Positions 31,332 to 33,163 of a DNA stretch of 33,163 nt are shown here, one piece after another (position 1 is the first letter of the stretch; each line of letters starts with the position of its first letter). The notes under the pieces were generated by a model. The model saw nothing but the letters and a program-made list of their open reading frames with translations, had not been told where the DNA came from and ran no database searches. This stretch comes from JANPEZ01 sp031423155 (GTDB lineage Bacteria > Actinomycetota > UBA4738 > HRBIN12). Position numbers and translations under genes: made by a program. The stretch covers positions 1 through 33,163 of the forward strand of contig JANPEZ010000016.1 of the NCBI GenBank assembly GCA_031423155.1. The letters run 5' to 3'.

Positions 31332-33069
31332 GACGAAGCAGATCCTACGCGATACACGCGATCGGATCGCACCTCCGCCCGACGTGCTCCGCGGGCTCGA
31401 GCGCCGACGCCGGCACAAGGAGAACGCGAACCGAGTCGCGGCCGCGGTGCTCGGGATCGCCGTCGCGCTCGTCGCGGTCGGCGGTTGGTTCGTCCTCGGG
31501 CGCGATACCGAGCCGAGGATTGCCGACCGTTCGGCGGAGCTCGGCATCTTCGCGCCCGTGGCCGGCCGGATCCTCTATGAGAACGAAGCCGAGGTAGGCG
31601 ACCTGGGCTACGACCTGGGCCTTTGGGCGCTCGATCCGAACGGTCCCTCCGACACGGCGGCGGGGCCGAGCGTGGCCGACGACGTCGCGTCGACGCTGGT
31701 GCCGTTCCCCCTCGATCCTCAGGGCTTCGACTATGTGACCGCGATCGCCTGGTCGCGCGACGGTACCGAGCTGCTGTTCAAGCGGACGCACGACAACCTG
31801 TTCCTGAAGGAGTACCTCTACATCCTCCACGCGGATGGATCGGAGACCCGGCTGAACAGCGAGCCGATGTACTTTGCGAACCCCGGCGCGACGATCTCGC
31901 CTGATGGAGAGCGCGTCGTCTTCGCGGCGCAGGCCGACCATCTCGGCTTGTACGTCATCGACGCCGAAGGCGGCCGACCGACTCCTCTCCCGTATCCGGC
32001 GTACGGGCTGCCGGATTCGCCGACCTTCTCGCCCGACGGGTCGCAGATCGCCTACCTCGTCTACGGGGACGACTTCGCCGGGGCTCCCCACGAGTATCAC
32101 GTGTGGGTAGCGGACGCCGACGGCAGCGACGCGCACGAGATCCTCGTCGATGATGAAACCCGGTTCTCCTGCGGGGGCCTGCAATGGTCGCCCGCCGGTG
32201 ATCGCCTGGCGTGCACGGAGGGCGGTTCCGACCGGAACGGTGACGTCGACTCGATCTACACCTTCGCTCCCGACGGCTCGGACTTCACACGGGTGATCGA
32301 CGGCGGCGCGTCGCCGTACTGGTCACCGGACGGGACCCAGATCGCATTCACCAGGACGGAGCACGGCGCATCCGCCGGCCTGGCGATCGCCGATGCGGAC
32401 GGGTCGAACCTCCGAGAGTTCGGTTTCGCGGCCTCGGGCCCGTGGCATCCCGGCGCGGCCGTCCAGCCGGTCGAGACCCCTACCCCGGTAGAGACCGACA
32501 GCCCCCAGCCGGTGGGGCCCGCAGCCGAGCTCTACACCCCCGACCCCCCTCTCGAAGACGAGGTGACATTGCTCGCCGCCCCGCCGTGGACGTGGGTCTG
32601 CTGCTTCGGTCCATGGCACCTGGTGGAGGACGGCTCCGGCGCCGAGTTCTCCGTTTTGGCGGACCCCCGACCGGTCGAGACGGGTTGCCGGAAAGGCCCG
32701 GCTCCCGCCGACGCGGAGGCGCTGGCACAGAGCATCCGGTCCGACCCCGACCTCGACGCCACAGCGCCAGTGGCTGCGAGTGTCGGCGGGCTCGGGGCCC
32801 TGAGCATGGATGTGGTGGCCGCCCCTGGCGCGAGCGTCTGCGACTATTGGGATGTGCCGTTGGTGGTGTCGTTGACGGGCGTCGAGCAAGCGTGGGCATC
32901 GGTCGACCTCCGCGCCCGGCACCGGATGCGTCTATACCTGCTCGATCTCCCCGAGGGGCTCTCGGCACGGATCCTGGCCATCGCGATCGTCTCCCAAGAG
33001 GATCGCTTCGAGGCCGTGCTGGAAGCAGCCGCACCCATCGTGGACTCCTTCGAGTTCCGCGCGAGCTGA
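31324..33069 (+). CDS. Single-pass membrane protein with outer beta-propeller; putative ECF sigma regulator (module 2)
   Basis: A 581-residue paralogue of the module 1 membrane protein. Short cytoplasmic tail (about 1-38, RIAPPPDVLRGLERRRRHKE), one membrane helix (about 39-60, VAAAVLGIAVALVAVGGWFV), PD40 propeller repeats (about 70-375: SPDGERVVFAAQ, SPDGSQIAYLVYG, SPAGDRLACTEGG, SPDGTQIAFT), a Pro/Thr linker (VETPTPVETDSPQPVG), and a C-terminal domain at about 459-581 ending LEAAAPIVDSFEF. It lacks the inserted beta-rich domain of module 1. The ATG at 31324 is chosen because it overlaps the sigma gene end and has GGAGACG upstream; a longer reading inside the sigma gene is unlikely. Probable sensor or anti-sigma partner. 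Confidence 0.85.
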   Translation: MPETKQILRDTRDRIAPPPDVLRGLERRRRHKENANRVAAAVLGIAVALVAVGGWFVLGRDTEPRIADRSAELGIFAPVAGRILYENEAEVGDLGYDLGLWALDPNGPSDTAAGPSVADDVASTLVPFPLDPQGFDYVTAIAWSRDGTELLFKRTHDNLFLKEYLYILHADGSETRLNSEPMYFANPGATISPDGERVVFAAQADHLGLYVIDAEGGRPTPLPYPAYGLPDSPTFSPDGSQIAYLVYGDDFAGAPHEYHVWVADADGSDAHEILVDDETRFSCGGLQWSPAGDRLACTEGGSDRNGDVDSIYTFAPDGSDFTRVIDGGASPYWSPDGTQIAFTRTEHGASAGLAIADADGSNLREFGFAASGPWHPGAAVQPVETPTPVETDSPQPVGPAAELYTPDPPLEDEVTLLAAPPWTWVCCFGPWHLVEDGSGAEFSVLADPRPVETGCRKGPAPADAEALAQSIRSDPDLDATAPVAASVGGLGALSMDVVAAPGASVCDYWDVPLVVSLTGVEQAWASVDLRARHRMRLYLLDLPEGLSARILAIAIVSQEDRFEAVLEAAAPIVDSFEFRAS

Positions 33070-33112
33070 TGGGGATCCGGGACCGGCTGACGGGGTCGAC
33101 GGAAAGGAGCCA

Positions 33113-33163
33113 ATGATCGGCATCCGCCACGGATGCTCCGTCGCGTTGGCCGCCGTGCTGGTG
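33113..33163 (+). CDS. Start of an exported protein (cut by window edge; module 2)
   Basis: An ATG at 33113 with AAGGAG (33104-33109) 3 bases upstream opens a frame of 17 codons to the window end, reading MIGIRHGCSVALAAVLV. This is a basic start followed by a hydrophobic run, the beginning of a signal peptide. It occupies the same position as the tiny lipoprotein after module 1. Confidence 0.5.
   Translation, partial: MIGIRHGCSVALAAVLV

Noticed and set aside
27907..33163. tRNA-Asn as the attachment site of an integrated element carrying the ECF modules
   Set aside because: The position fits a classic integration site, but no integrase is seen and I found no repeat of the tRNA 3' end within the window. 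The window ends before any right border could be judged.

Overview
This is a high-GC bacterial chromosome segment, most likely from the Actinomycetota and probably from a deep or uncultured branch rather than a model actinomycete. Three things support this: strong G/C third-position bias with frequent GTG and TTG starts; the gene order hrcA-dnaJ-HIT-phoH-ybeY-CBS-cdd-era-recO-uppS-glyS and then dgt-dnaG, which follows the conserved actinobacterial block (for example in Mycobacterium tuberculosis); and many genes preceded by a TANNNT -10 box so close to the start codon that a leaderless mRNA is implied. The exact class cannot be fixed from sequence reading alone.

Layout. 1-5793 (+): end of hrcA, dnaJ, HIT hydrolase, phoH, ybeY, CNNM/CorC-type CBS protein, cdd and era. 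From phoH to era the genes overlap by a few bases (GTGA or TTGA junctions). This is a chaperone, ribosome-maturation and nucleoside-salvage operon. 5802-6188 (-): a cupredoxin lipoprotein. 6270-9543 (+): deoC, a complete aldehyde dehydrogenase, and a shortened ALDH homologue that lacks the catalytic domain, probably one deoxyribose/acetaldehyde operon. 9617-11091 (+): recO-uppS. 11088-13656 (-): a secreted sulfatase flanked by two zinc-ribbon membrane proteins. 13897-16705 (+): glyS, a two-helix membrane peptide and an HExxH lipoprotein, translationally coupled. 16702-17345 (-): a vapBC toxin-antitoxin pair with a clear promoter and palindrome. 17482-20175 (+): ppdK. 20343-22675 (+): M15 peptidase, secreted propeller/SPOR-like protein and lipoprotein. 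22721-27548 (+): YdcF-like DUF218 protein, dgt, dnaG and primary sigma factor. 27553-27822 (-): small membrane-anchored protein. 27907-27979 (+): tRNA-Asn(GTT).

From 28064 to the window end lies a tandem pair of paralogous signalling modules. Each has an ECF sigma factor, then a single-pass membrane protein with a very short cytoplasmic tail and a large outer beta-propeller plus a conserved C-terminal domain, then a small secreted or lipoprotein gene. The membrane proteins lack the zinc anti-sigma signature, so they look like an unusual kind of sensor/anti-sigma partner. Together with the ALDH pseudo-subunit, this is the least conventional biology in the window.
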